From: Pedinophyceae sp. YPF-701
Lineage: Eukaryota > Chlorophyta > Pedinophyceae
NCBI GenBank assembly: GCA_916048055.1
Contig: CAJZHL010000028.1
Location: forward strand, 2,666,001-2,730,000
Length of the DNA stretch: 64,000 nucleotides
Direction: 5' to 3'
Shown: in pieces, positions 34,201 through 44,959 of the stretch
How the letters are laid out: the number at the start of each line of letters is the position of its first letter
How positions within the stretch are numbered: the first letter of the stretch is position 1
Notes under the pieces: model-generated
The model's input: only the letters and a program-made list of their open reading frames with translations
Database searches by the model: none
What the model was told of the DNA's origin: nothing
Translations under genes and position numbers: made by a program

Positions 34201-34270
34201 TCACCGCTTCCTCTCCCAGTACTCGTCATCGAAACTATCCACTATGTGCTGGAGCTTCAGCATGAACATC
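34201..34270 (-). CDS. Possible isolated 3' exon
   Basis: A minus-strand acceptor (GCGGGCCAG) is followed by 23 codons reading MFMLKLQHIVDSFDDEYWERKR and a stop. The composition looks like the charged tail of a small globular protein. I cannot find the preceding exons between here and 35270, so this may be chance. Confidence 0.3.
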
Positions 34271-35002
34271 CTGGCCCGCGCTGGCGGTCCCCGGAGGGAC
34301 CGTCAACCGCTCAGGCTGCGAGAGTGCGGGCCAAGCTCGCTCCCCCGCAACTCCGGGCCCCTCTCGGTGCCGTCGGCCGCGCGACTCCGACGAGACTCAA
34401 TCCCTCTACAGGTCGCGCGCTTCCCAGCGCGGCTACTCCGCACACGGCGCCAGCCGGGCGACGCCCGCTCCTCACCCCGTCGCTCCAGGCCCCCGACAGA
34501 GCTCCGTCAGCGTCAGGAGAAGTCGAAACTGCCCGCCACCAAATACCCCACGCAAACTTCCCCCACCGCGGCCACACCCGCGCCCTCGCAGCCCCGCCGG
34601 CGCCCGCTCGCCCAGCCCAACCCTCTCAGTGAGTCCGACCGCATGTGCCTACGCCCCCCGGCGGCCCCGCCACCAACCCGCCACGCCCGCAGCACCACCG
34701 CCGCCCGCCGGCACGACCGGACGCCCTCGGCCCACCTCGCAACGGGACAGAAACGGAGAACCCCGGCGCGACCGCACAACGCAGGCCCGCGCCGCGACTC
34801 GCAGGCGCACGCGCAGGCCCGTCGACGCCGCGCGCAGGAGCAGCCCTCCGCTGCTCCGGCGCGCGCAGCCGCGCCCCTGCGCCGCCACCCAGACACCGCA
34901 TGCAATGACCACCCAAAGTAATTGACCACCCGCGCACGCAACGAAATGCGGGTGTGCTACCGTCCCGATCAAGGCGGCAGCGCGCCAGGAGTACTCGCGC
35001 GC

Positions 35003-35048
35003 AATGCCTCGTGAGCATGTCACCATGTGCCAAGGGAAGGCTCAGACC
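35003..35048 (+). repeat. Diverged direct repeat, copy 1
   Basis: About 45 bp, pairing with 35141-35189 and sharing blocks such as ATGTGCCA and GGGAAGG. Both copies would encode the same peptide pattern (MPxExVxMCQGKA) on the + strand, but no gene model fits. Confidence 0.7.
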
Positions 35049-35140
35049 TGCAATCAGTAAGAGTGAGTGGCGGGCGTCGGCAGCAACAACGCGGCGAGCC
35101 GCGCGAGTACTGGACGACGCCCGCCAGCCGACACGCTCGA

Positions 35141-35189
35141 AATGCCATGTGAGCGTGTCATCATGTGCCAGGGGAAGGCCACCCAGACC
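35141..35189 (+). repeat. Diverged direct repeat, copy 2
   Basis: Second copy, offset 138 bp from the first, roughly 80% identical by eye. Both are near a short GAGTACT sequence on their 5' side. Confidence 0.7.
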
Positions 35190-35270
35190 CGCACAAGCAA
35201 GTTCGCGCGAGCGGCGGTGACAACGGCTGCGGGCTACTGTATCACAAGCGACGCCGGCGCGCCCGCGCGC

Positions 35271-36572
35271 CTACACCAGCTCGATGAACGCCATCTCCGC
35301 GTTGTCGCCGCGGCGGTTCCGGAGGTCCCGCACCACACGGCAGTACCCGCCGTTGCGGTCCGCATACCTGCGCGAGACGCAGCGCGAGGCAGGCGGCGGC
35401 GGTGAGCGGTGCGCTTCGCTAGGTATGCAGCAGCACTGCTCGGGGGAGTGCGCGGCGCCGTGCGCGCGGCCGCGGCCGCGCGGCGGGTGGAGTTGCGGGC
35501 GCGAGCGGCGGGCGTGGGCGCGGGGCGGTGCGCACCTCTTCGCGGCCTCGTCGAAGACGGCGTCGACGAGCTCCTTGTCGTACAGGAAGGCGTTCATTTG
35601 CATCTTGGCGTGCGGGGTCTGGCGCTTGGACAGCGTGATCATCTTGTCCACGAACGGCCGGATGGCCTTCGCGCGCGTCTGCGAACGTTGGCGAGGGACC
35701 GTACAAGCTTCGAAGGGGTGTGTGCGAACCCGGAAAACGGCGGAGGAGCGCGCAACGCGCCCGGTTGGTGCTGCTCTGGGGCGTTTGGGGGCCATTCGTG
35801 GGCGCATGGGCGGCAGGGCGATGGCGTGGAGCGTCGTGGGGGGCGCAGAGAGCGGCCGCTGTGGCGGAGGGCCGCGCAGGCGCGTCCGCGGCGCTGCGGC
35901 GCCGGATAGAGGCGCTGCTGGGTAGCGCACGGTCGGGGGGCTCGGCGTGGGGGCTCGCGGGGACGCACCACGGTGGTCTTGATCCTTCCGTGCCTCAGAA
36001 CCTCCGTGGTGAGCGTGCGGATGAGCGCCTTCCGCTGGTCCGCCGGTCGCCCGAGCTTCGCCACCCGCTTCCCGTGCCTCATGGCGAACACCGTCGCGCC
36101 GTTGCTAGGCGCGCCCAGCAGGGGCGTCGCGACAACTGCAGAGACGAAAACGAACCCGTTCCACGCGGTGAGCGGGTCTCTCGGGGCGCCCGCGGCCGGC
36201 CGTGCGCCGTGGCCGAGCCCAGCTCGGGCGACCCCGCATTCCCCGGAGACGCCCTCTGCGGCCGCGTCTCCGCCCGCAACGCATCTTCCAAATCGAAAAC
36301 TACGCGCCAAGCACCGGCATCAAACCCAACGGCCCCGCACGCGCGCGTCCGGGCCGAAACACCAGCTCCAGGCACACAGCAGGCGGTGCGCTCGGGCGCG
36401 CCGGGGCCGCGGGGCGCCGATCACGCGCGTCCACGAGGGCCTGCGGATCGGGACACGCACCCTCAGCCTTCATCACCAGTGGCCGCGCGGCCATCCCGAC
36501 GTAAGACCGGATGGGCCGGGTGGCGGCCTGCTGGGGCAGAGCCACGCGGAGGCTGGCGGTGCTGAACGACAT
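35271..36572 (-). CDS. RPL17: Plastid-type 50S ribosomal protein bL17
   Basis: Four exons on the minus strand: 36572-36461, 36135-35969, 35678-35536, 35367-35271; 172 aa. The [24 protein letters not shown] start, [25 protein letters not shown] and the end [26 protein letters not shown] are diagnostic of bacterial-type L17, a component near the polypeptide exit. Exon 1 ([20 protein letters not shown]...VMKAE) is a clear plastid transit peptide, so the protein is nuclear-encoded and imported. All three splice joins keep phase and rebuild conserved blocks. Confidence 0.95.
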
Positions 36573-36958
36573 CGTAGCGGTCGAGACGACGCCAGGTCAG
36601 TGTGCGGGGACGTGCGCGCGGCGGCGCGGCGAAAGGCGCGCTTCGGCCGACGGCTAGGTCGGGCTGACTGAGCTGGTGGAGTGAGCGCGGGCCGGGGCGC
36701 GGGCCTGAGCGCGACGTGGGGCCGCGGGCGCGGCGTGGGGACCGCACATCGCTGGCTCGACGTTCTGGGTCCCGAAACCAGATGGTTCGTCGAGCGGGTG
36801 CGGAGGTTTGAGGGGAAAGCACACTGTGAGACGCTCCGTGGGCCGCTGGCCGGCTTGGGGCGCGCCGCAGCCCCGCGGGCGCACAGAATAGGACTGGGCT
36901 GTGTGGGTGTGGCAAGGAGAGCCCTGCGCGGCGCCGCCTGCCGCGCTGAGGCCGTGGA
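36573..36958. other. Divergent spacer, 386 bp
   Basis: Probable shared promoter region of bL17 and cyclin L. No gene seen. Confidence 0.4.
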
Positions 36959-38241
36959 ATGTTCTTTTCGACGCTTCACCGGGCGCTCCTGAGCCCTGAG
37001 GACCTGGAGAACTCGCCCTCGCGGCAGGACGGCGTGTCGCATGACTTGGAGGAGGCGCAGCGGATCTTCGGCTGCGACATCGTCGCGGAAACGGGGCTCT
37101 ATTTGCGCATGCCCAACCAGGCTGTCTGCACCGCCCAGGTGCTCCTGCAGCGCTTCTACTGCAAGCGATCGCTGACCAAATACGACGTCAAGGTGCGGAG
37201 CGCCCCTCTCCGACGCGCGCGAGCCCCCGGCACCCCCGCGCGAACCTCCCCCGGCCACTACGCCGCACCCGTCGCGCCCGCCGCGCGCCGCGCCGCCGGT
37301 ACTTGCGCCCCCGTCGCACCTGCGACCACGAGCGACGTCGTGGTCCGCTCGCGCCGGCGTTGCAACCACAGAGCGCTCCCCTTTCAGACAGGAACACAAC
37401 ATCTTCCACCCTGTGGCGCCCCACGCACCGCCCCCACACACCCGCCACGCCACGCCGCGGCCCCTCACGCCCCCGGCACACCGCCCGCTCGCCGCAGGAC
37501 GTCGCCCTCGCGTGCCTCTGGCTTGCATCGAAGCTCGAGGAATGCCCGAAACGCGCCCGCGACGTGCTCATGGTCGGGCGGCGCATCATCCAGCGGCACA
37601 GCGACGCGCCGCTGACCGTGCTCGACTTCTACGGCTCCGAGTACGCGCGCGGGAAGGAGACGCTGATCCGCACGGAGCGCAACATCCTGCGCGTGTTCGG
37701 CTTCATCTGCCACGTGGAGCTGCCGCACAACTACCTGCTGTCGTTCCTGCAGCAGCTCCAGGCGGACGCGGCGTTCGTGCAGGACGCGTGGGACGCGTGC
37801 AACGACTCGCACCGCGCGCCGGTGTGCATCACGCACGCGCCCGAGGCCGTGGCGTGCGCGTGCATCCTGGTCGCGGCGCGGCGGAAGGGCCACGCGCTGC
37901 CGGCGCGGACGCCCTGGTGGCAGGCGTTCGGCCCGGGCCGCGCGGAGGTCGAGACGGCCGCGGTGCAGCTCGCGCGCCTCTACGCCCGGCCAGACCCGGC
38001 GCGCTACGAGCCCCTGACGCAGGCCGCGAAGGACGCAGCGGCCGCCGCGGCGAAGGAGGCGAAGGAGGCGGCGTCGCCGCAGCGGGGCCCGGAGAGCGCG
38101 GGCACGCCGGACCGGCGGGGGCGGTCGGCGACGCCGGAGGTGGAGGGGGGGAGTGCGGAGGGGGGTGTTGCGGGGGAGGACCTGCGGATGCGGGCGATCC
38201 GGGCCGCGCAGGAGGCGGCGAGCCGCGCGACGCACGGGTGA
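36959..38241 (+). CDS. Cyclin L-type cyclin
   Basis: Two exons, 36959-37192 and 37498-38241; 325 aa. L-type cyclins partner with CDK11-class kinases in transcription and splicing. The N-terminal SPSRQDGVSHDLEEAQRIFGCDIV, LLQRFYCKRSLTKYDVK, DVALACLWLASKLEE and LIRTERNILRVFGFICHVELPHNYLL are the family's cyclin-box hallmarks. The C-terminus is short, Ala/Lys/Glu-rich and then Gly-rich, and lacks the Arg-Ser domain of animal and plant cyclin L. Join AAG/GTGCGG to GCAG/GAC keeps the cyclin box intact. Confidence 0.93.
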
Positions 38242-38710
38242 GGGCGCGGGCGGGGGGCGCGCGCGCGGTACGCACCGCGGCGGGATGACGCGTGTCCTGG
38301 TGCGGGTTTTGGGCCGTCACGCCGCCGCTGGAGGTTCGCGTGGACCGACGGCGGGCGCGGCGCGGCGCAGTGCTGCTTGCATTTGAGAGCACGATCAGCG
38401 AACGTCGATCGCGATGCATGCGAGGAACGAACCAACCAACTTGACTTGTGTTATGTTTTGAGGCCGTTGTGACGACTCTGAGGATCGAGCGCGTCGTCGA
38501 GGCGACCGCAGGTGCGTTGCAGCGATCGCGCTTGTGTCGGCTCGGGCCGGCGGAGCTCGGGCGCGCGGCGCTGACGGCGGGCGCGTGTCCCCGCAGGGGA
38601 GTGGACCGTCATACGCGCTCGTGACGCGCGGTGATTGGCGATCGCTGCCCCGCAGGACGCGGACTTTGGTCGTGACGGTGTTTTTCATCGCCTGAGGCCG
38701 TAAAGGCACC
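38242..38710. other. Spacer, 469 bp
   Basis: Between two + strand genes; less G+C-rich than its surroundings around 38390-38470. No gene or RNA seen. Confidence 0.4.
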
Positions 38711-41325
38711 ATGCCGGTCACTCACGGCGCCCGGGGAGCGAGCAAGCAGGAGGTGAGAGCAACCACCGCCGCGGACACCGGCCACATCAAGCTGTTTCAG
38801 ATCATGTGCGCGCACTGAGATGCAGCTTTTGACGCTGATCGCTCCAGCTATGGCCCATATCGAGCACGCGAGCCCTCGTCGGCAGCAGAAATCGCGATCG
38901 CGTTCGCTCATGCGACTGTTCGCACGCACCGCTGCCTAGCGGGCAGTCACACCCATATCTGGCCAACTATGCGCATTAGATCGCCGGATCATACCTAGGA
39001 CTACACACGTTTCTCACGCGGGCATTGCGCGACGCACACATACGCCGGAAACGCGCGTGCAACTTGTCTTGCCCACACGCACCGCCAGGGCGCTCTTGTC
39101 ACTTCGCGCACACTCTCACACGCCCCCAGTCGTCCTGATCGTATCTACAGGCCCCGTCGCTGTCCCTCGCCGAGGACGTGCTGTACGAGATACCCCACCT
39201 ATGGGGCCTCCTGCCACCGGGCACCGCCATCGCGCTCGCCGCCACGTCGTGGTCGGCGCTGCTGTCCTTCCTGCGGCACGGCATGTACCGCCCGGACGAC
39301 CAGCCCGTCCCGGCGCTCGAAGCGACGACCAACCTCCGCGGCGACCCCATGTCGCGGCTCCCCACGCGGCCCATCTTTTCTATTTCTACCGTTTTCGACG
39401 GAGCGCTGCTGCCGGGGCTCGCATCGCGCGTCGACGCGGGGTCGGAGTACCACGGCCGCATCGAGGTCGCCGGCGCGCAGGTCCCCGTCGCGGACGCAGC
39501 GGCGCTGAACGCGGCAGCACGCGCCGCGAACGCAGCAGGCACCAACGACAACGGCCCGGACGCGCAGCTGGCGACGCTGAGGCGCGTGCTGGACGCGGCC
39601 ACGGGCGAGCTGAGGCTGGTCAAGATGAGCCTGCCGCGGCGGCGCGATGCTCCGACCTTCGATAACATTTCAAATGAAACGTTGAGTGACTACTGCGCGC
39701 TGCTGGGGAGCGACGCGCTCAGCCGCGTCGAGGAGCTGCACATTCGCGACCTGCCCGTGGACGCCGCGCAATTCGACAGGGTCCTCGGCGCTCTGCGGGA
39801 TCCGCGCGGCCTGCGCAAGCTGCATGTTGGAGTGCTTGAGCCGCAGGTCATGCACGGCGACGTCTGTCCTGTGGCTGACCTGGTCCGCCGATCGCCTGGG
39901 CTGCAGCACCTCACTGTCCGTACGCCGAACAGGAGCTCGTGGCTTGAGGTGTCCAGCCTCACGGCGGACATCACGCCGGACTTCGTCCCTCTGCTGCTGT
40001 CGAGTGCGCAACCGAGCGTCCTCGTGACGCTGAACCTCTCGGACACCGGCCTCACCGTCGCCGGTGTGCGGCACCTCACTGCGGCGCTCTCCACGTCGCA
40101 CGTGCTGACTCACCTCAACGTTGGCCGAAACAACCTCGGCGTCGAGGGCGCTGTCGCGCTGTGCCCGCTCATCGCGTCCAGCGCGTCGCTGGAGACGCTG
40201 GGGCTCCACAACTGTAGCATCGGCGGCGACGGGGCGGCGGCGGTGTGCCGGGCGATCAGCGGCAACGCGGCGGGGCGGATCAAGCACCTGGACCTGGGCA
40301 GCAACACAGTGAGCGGGGGCGCACGGGCAATGGGAGAGATGCTGGCGGAGAGCAAGTCTCTGGTCCAGCTCAATCTCTCGAACACATGCATCAACGACGA
40401 GGCGATCGGCTACCTGAGCAACGGGCTGGTGCAGAACAACTCGCTGCGAGTGTTCCTTGTCGACGGAACCACTCATCTCGAGTTCGCCAACGCCGACGGC
40501 TCGGGGCTGTCGGGTGCGGGGATACTGCTGCTTGCACAAGCCGTGTCGCGCAACAAGACACTCGAAGTGCTGAGCCTGGAAGACATCAACCGGTTTGACA
40601 GCGACGCGGCCCGGGCCGTGCAGACGCTGATATCGGGGTCGACCCTGCGGCGGCTCTTCGTGTCCGACGCCCTGCTGACTCGATTGCACGCGTGGCAAGT
40701 CGATGCTGCGGGAGGCTCTCTGCTTGAACTCGGAGTCGCGGGCAACCGCACCCTTGAGGTGCTGTCCATCCGCAACCTGCAGCTGCGGGACGTGACGGCG
40801 CGCGCGCTCGCCGGGGGTCTGAGGAAGAACACGACACTCAAGGTCCTGCAATTGAAATGGTGCACGTGTTCCAAGGACGCGTGGGAGCAACTCGAGGGCG
40901 CGCTCTGCGCAAACACGGTGCTGGAGGGCCTGCACCTCGAAATGTTTCGTATCTTGATTCGAGGCACCGACGTAGCAGACGACAACATGGAGGACGGCCG
41001 CGAATTCAGCAGCCAGGACCTGCTGCGTATGCTGCAGGGAAATCGCACGCTGAGGTGGGTGCATCTAGGATTTGACGACTGGGAGGATGAGCCTGTCGTG
41101 TTCACGGATTTCAGCGAGCTCCGCGCGTGCGTCCGCGAGCGGGGAGGCGGTTTCTCGTTCCTGGTGGACCGCCTGCCAGAAGACCCTGACACAGCTGTCT
41201 CCGATGACTTGGCCGAGGCGGCACGGCTCGACGGGCTCCGCCTGGTGGAGAGCCGCTCGGAGCTCGTGTCGCACACGGATCTCTGGTACGTCAAGGAGAA
41301 CGCAGTGTTCGAGCCGACGTGGTGA
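38711..41325 (+). CDS. F-box-like leucine-rich repeat protein (RNI type)
   Basis: Two exons, 38711-38752 and 39151-41325; 738 aa. The short first exon (MPVTHGARGASKQE) has a perfect donor, GAG/GTGAGA, and joins in frame to an F-box-like start, LSLAEDVLYEIPHLWGLLPP...LAATSWSALLSF. From about residue 270, ribonuclease-inhibitor-type LRRs of about 28 residues follow (for example LTHLNVGRNNLGVEGAVALCPLI, IKHLDLGSNTVSGGARAMGEML, LVQLNLSNTCINDEAIGYLS), with a less regular C-terminal part. Its 3' flank is homologous to that of the last LRR copy near 47.1 kb, linking it to the cluster. A role in substrate recognition by an SCF ubiquitin ligase is a family-level inference; the F-box is weak. Confidence 0.85.
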
Positions 41326-41392
41326 GCCTGTGCTGTCAGCGCAAACGTCGCGCAGTGAGGTGTCACATACGGCGACGCTAGAACGCGACACC

Positions 41393-41470
41393 TCACCTCA
41401 TGTTTCGCGCCGTCGGCCATGCGGCTTCAGGACCTGAGTCGGTCATACGACTAGGTGGCGAGTCATGTTG
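41393..41470 (+). repeat. LRR-gene 3' flank repeat, copy 1
   Basis: About 75 bp following the F-box LRR gene (TTTCGCGCCGTC...GACCTGA...CATACGACT) and homologous to 47107-47185 after the last LRR copy. Confidence 0.75.
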
Positions 41471-41510
41471 TTGAGGGCGAAGCGGCGGCGCTGTCCAGCA
41501 GTTGCCCTGG

Positions 41511-44150
41511 CAGTGTGAGCGCACGTACGAATGTCGACTCCCGGGAGGACGATACGATGGGTCACTGCCGGCGCGCGCCTCGTACAGCCCTCAGCGGTCA
41601 CGTCGTGAGGCCACAACAGGCTGCAAGACAGTCGTCGTTGCACCTAGCTCGCACGCCGCCGACGGTGCGCGTTGACGCCGCGATGGCCCTGGAGTCGGCG
41701 GTGTCACCGTGCCCTGCTGGATGCCGCATTCATGGAGTCGCACCCTGCAAACAGTGCAGCCGTGTCGGTGCAACGCTGCAAGCGCGTGTGGTGCACATCT
41801 GCGCGTGTAGAAGTGCGACTCGTCACGCGTTGGATGATGATGGCCCTGGAGCTCAGGCCGGCGGGAGGCGCCCGCCGTGTGCGTCGCGGTGCGTCTTCGA
41901 TGCCGTGGTCTGTCAGCGGCCGAGTTGTACCCGTTGTCCCCTCCATGGAGGTGTGCAGCGCACACTGTGCGCACTCCCCCAACCGTCCCGGGCGGCAGCA
42001 TGCGATTGCGCCCGCCTCGCACAAGGTCAGTGTGACTGGCGCGCGATCGGCCGCACATCGGCATCGCGCCTGTGACGACAGCAGGCCGCGCAACTGCTTG
42101 TAGCAGGTGAGACGCGGGGCGGTGGTCGCGGAACGCGCTGGCGGTGGCTGGTGCTGATCGCACGGCCGTGGTGGAGGTGCGCGCTGTCTCGCGGGCTGCC
42201 GTGCGAGTCGCATGGAGCGCCCAACACGCTGCTTACCGCGTGCGTCTCTGGCGCTGGAGGGAGCTCGGCCGTGAGGCTGCGTTGCAGGAGACCCTTGCTC
42301 GGCTGTCACGATGTCACATGACAGGCACTAGGTGTCATGATGAGCCCGGCTGCATGCGCGGGCCGGACGGCTCTCACAGCTCCCGCTACCTCACCTCCTG
42401 GCATCTCTCTCGTTGGCACCCGCAGAATCCATCTACGGCGCTCCGGCGGCGGCGAGGCATCACGGGCACGATCTCAGCAGTCGATGGAGCTGCGGAGCGG
42501 CCGCTGCGTGGGCGAGCCGCGGCCCTCGCAGCGCCCACGCGCTGGTGACGAGGATGCGCCCACATTCGCCCTGATTGACCTGTCGTTCGGGAAGCACGGC
42601 GGCGCGCTGGCGGAGGTGATCCGCCGGCTGCCCAGGGAGTCGCGCATCAAGCTCGCGGCTGCGTCGTCGGGCGCGATGGCGAGCGTGCTGGAGAGCTGCG
42701 GGGGGGCTCGGTGGACTGCACGCACAAGGGAGGTGGGCAGGGCGGTGGCGGGGAAGGTGGAGGGGCGCGTGTACGCGGGGGCGAGATCGGTGGTGGGGCG
42801 GGCGAGCGACGATGGGCGGTGGGTGGTGTACCGGCGGGCGGGTGCGGACCCCGACAGTGTGGCGGCGATTGTCGGGCTGGATGCCAGGCGGTCGGGTCAG
42901 GGGGACGGGCCTGTGGCGAACGCGGGTCGGCTGGTGATCACGGAGGAGATGACGGGGCTGGAGGTCGTCAGGGCTGAGAGGTATTATTTCGACATCGGTC
43001 AGGAGTGGGGGGCAGACTGGCTGCCTGCAAGCGTCGCGGCGCGGTTGAAGGAGCTGGCAGTGATCGGGCAAGGTCTGGCGAGGGTGCCGGAGGGGATGGT
43101 GTCGCTGGAGGAGCTGAACGTGAGGTGCTGCTGGCAGCTGGCGGAGGAGGGGTGGCTGCCGGCGTCGAGCGGCGGGAGCGTGAAGAAGCTGGTTGCCTGG
43201 GACTCGTCGCTGGCGAGGCTGCCGGAGGGGATGGGGTCGCTGGGAGGCGGTGGCTGCTCGCGCGCTGGCGGGGAGAAATTGGCGCTGCAGTCGGCGAGGA
43301 GCGTCTGGCGCTTCATATGCTGGGGCTCGTCGCTGGGGAGGTGCCGGAGGGTTGGGGTCGCTGGGTGCTCGCCGTATAACGGGTCTCCTGGCTGGCCTTT
43401 GGAGGTGGCGGCTGCAGCGTCTGACGGCGGGCGTAAGCTAAGGATGCTGGGGGCTGTGCTGGCAGGCTGAATGGGGTGCTGGAGGGATGGTGTTTTGGTG
43501 CAGGCGGCAGGGGAGTGGCACCTGTGACAGCCAGGGCTGGGATGCTGGAGCTCAGTGTGCGAGGCTGCCGGAGGGGATGGGGTCGCTCGAGGTGCTGAAC
43601 GTGAGTAAATGCAAGCAGCTGGCCGGGGAGGGATGGCTGCCGGCGTCGAGCTGCGGGAGCGTGAAGAAGCTGCTTGCTGCGGGCGTCTCGCTGGCGAGGG
43701 TGCCGGAGGGGATGGGGTCGCTGGAGGAGGTCAGCGTGAGGGGATGCGGCAGCTGGCGGAGGAGGGGTGGCTGCCGGCGTCGAGCGGCGGGAGCGTGAAG
43801 AAGCTGGTTGCTTCATACTCCTCGCTGGCGAGGCTGCCGGAGGGGATGGGGTCGCTGGAGGTGCTCAACGTGTTTGGGTGCTCGCAGCTGGCGGAGGAGG
43901 GGTGGCTGCCGGCGTCGAGCGGCGGGAGCGTGAAGAAGCTGTATGCTGCGGAGTCGTCGCTGGCGAGGCTGCCGGAGGGGATGGGGTCGCTGGAGGTGCT
44001 GAGTGTATTTGGCTGCGGGCGATTGGCTGCGGGCTGGCTGCCGGCGTCGAGCTGCGGGAGGCTGCAGGAGCTGCACGCCACGGACTCGCAGCTGCAGATG
44101 CTGCCGGAGGAGCAGATGCGGTCCCTGAGATCTCTATTACGCTGAGCGAT
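41511..44150 (+). repeat. Tandem duplication unit A, 2,640 bp
   Basis: Begins CAGTGTGAGCGCACG and ends GAGCGAT, where unit B starts with the same 15 bases at 44151. The first 800 bp (41511-42330) match unit B almost base for base except near 41764-41815. The LRR part has diverged and decayed. The shared 5' flank contains a conserved open frame (MGHCRRAPRTALSGHVV) that I do not call as a gene, since third positions do not look selected. Confidence 0.9.
42337..44145 (+). pseudogene. Decayed LRR gene copy (unit A)
   Basis: Paralogue of the unit B LRR gene. The N-terminal half is open from ATG 42337 to about 43240 (MELRSGRC start at an inner ATG, DLSFGKHGG, MASVLESC, LVITEEMTGLEVV, EWGADWLPASVAARLKEL, first LRRs). 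The frame is then lost through a degraded patch (43240-43560). LRRs resume in a second frame at 43558 and shift again near 43745 into a third frame, which runs to the normal C-terminal cap (TDSQLQMLPEEQMRSLRSLL) and stop at 44145. So at least three frame changes separate pieces that are well preserved. It is either a recent pseudogene or a donor for gene conversion. Ordinary host gene family, not a mobile element. Confidence 0.8.
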
Positions 44151-44959
44151 CAGTGTGAGCGCACGTACGAATGTCGACTCCCGGGAGGACGATACGATGG
44201 GTCACTGCCGGCGCGCGCCTCGTACAGCCCTCAGCGGTCACGTCGTGAGGCCACAACAGGCTGCAAGACAGTCGTCGTTGCACCTAGCTCGCACGCCGCC
44301 GACGGTGCGCGTTGACGCCGCGATGGCCCTGGAGTCGGCGGTGTCACCGTGCCCTGCTGGATGCCGCATTCATGGAGCCGCACCCTGCAAACAGTGCAGC
44401 CGTGTCCGTGTTATAACACTACGAGCGCGTAGAAGTGCGACTCGTCCCGCGTGGGATGATGACGGCCCGAGAGCTCGAGCCGGCGGGAGGCGCCTGCCGT
44501 GTGCGCTGCGGTGCGTCTTCAATGGCCGTGGTCTGTCAGCGGTCGAGTTGTACCCGTTGTCCCCTCCATGGAGGTGTGCAGCGCACACTGTGCGCACTCC
44601 CCCAACCGTCCCGGGCGGCAGCATGCGATCGCGCCCGCCTCGCACAAGGTCAGTGTGACTGGCGCGCGATCGGCCGCACATCGGCATCGCGCCTGTGACG
44701 ACAGCAGGCCGCGCAACTGCTTGTAGCAGGTGAGACGCGGGGCGGTGGTCGCGGAACGCGCTGGCGGTGGCTGGTGCTGATCGCACGGCGGTGGCGGAGG
44801 TGCGCGCTGTCTCGCGGGCTGCCGTGCGAGTCGCATGGACAGCCCAACACGCTGCTTACCGCGTGCGTCTCTGGCGCTGGAGGGAGCTCGGCCGTGAGGC
44901 TGCGTTGCGGGAGACCCTTGCTCGGCTGTCACGATGTCATGTGACAGGCACTAGGTGTC

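Larger units (their letters stand above)
34271..35270. other. Gene-poor spacer of 1 kb
   Basis: C/A-rich on the + strand from about 34500 to 34920 (G/T-rich in the sense of the upstream bL17 gene). Also holds the direct repeat pair listed separately. No supported gene. Confidence 0.4.

Noticed and set aside
39151-39180. Start of the F-box LRR gene at the GTG near 39178
   Set aside because: GTG starts are not expected in nuclear genes; exon 38711-38752 has an ATG and a perfect donor in the right phase.
41563-42075. Conserved open frame in the duplicated LRR 5' flank as a gene
   Set aside because: Conservation follows from recent duplication; changes between copies do not favour third positions, and the frame is interrupted differently in the two copies.
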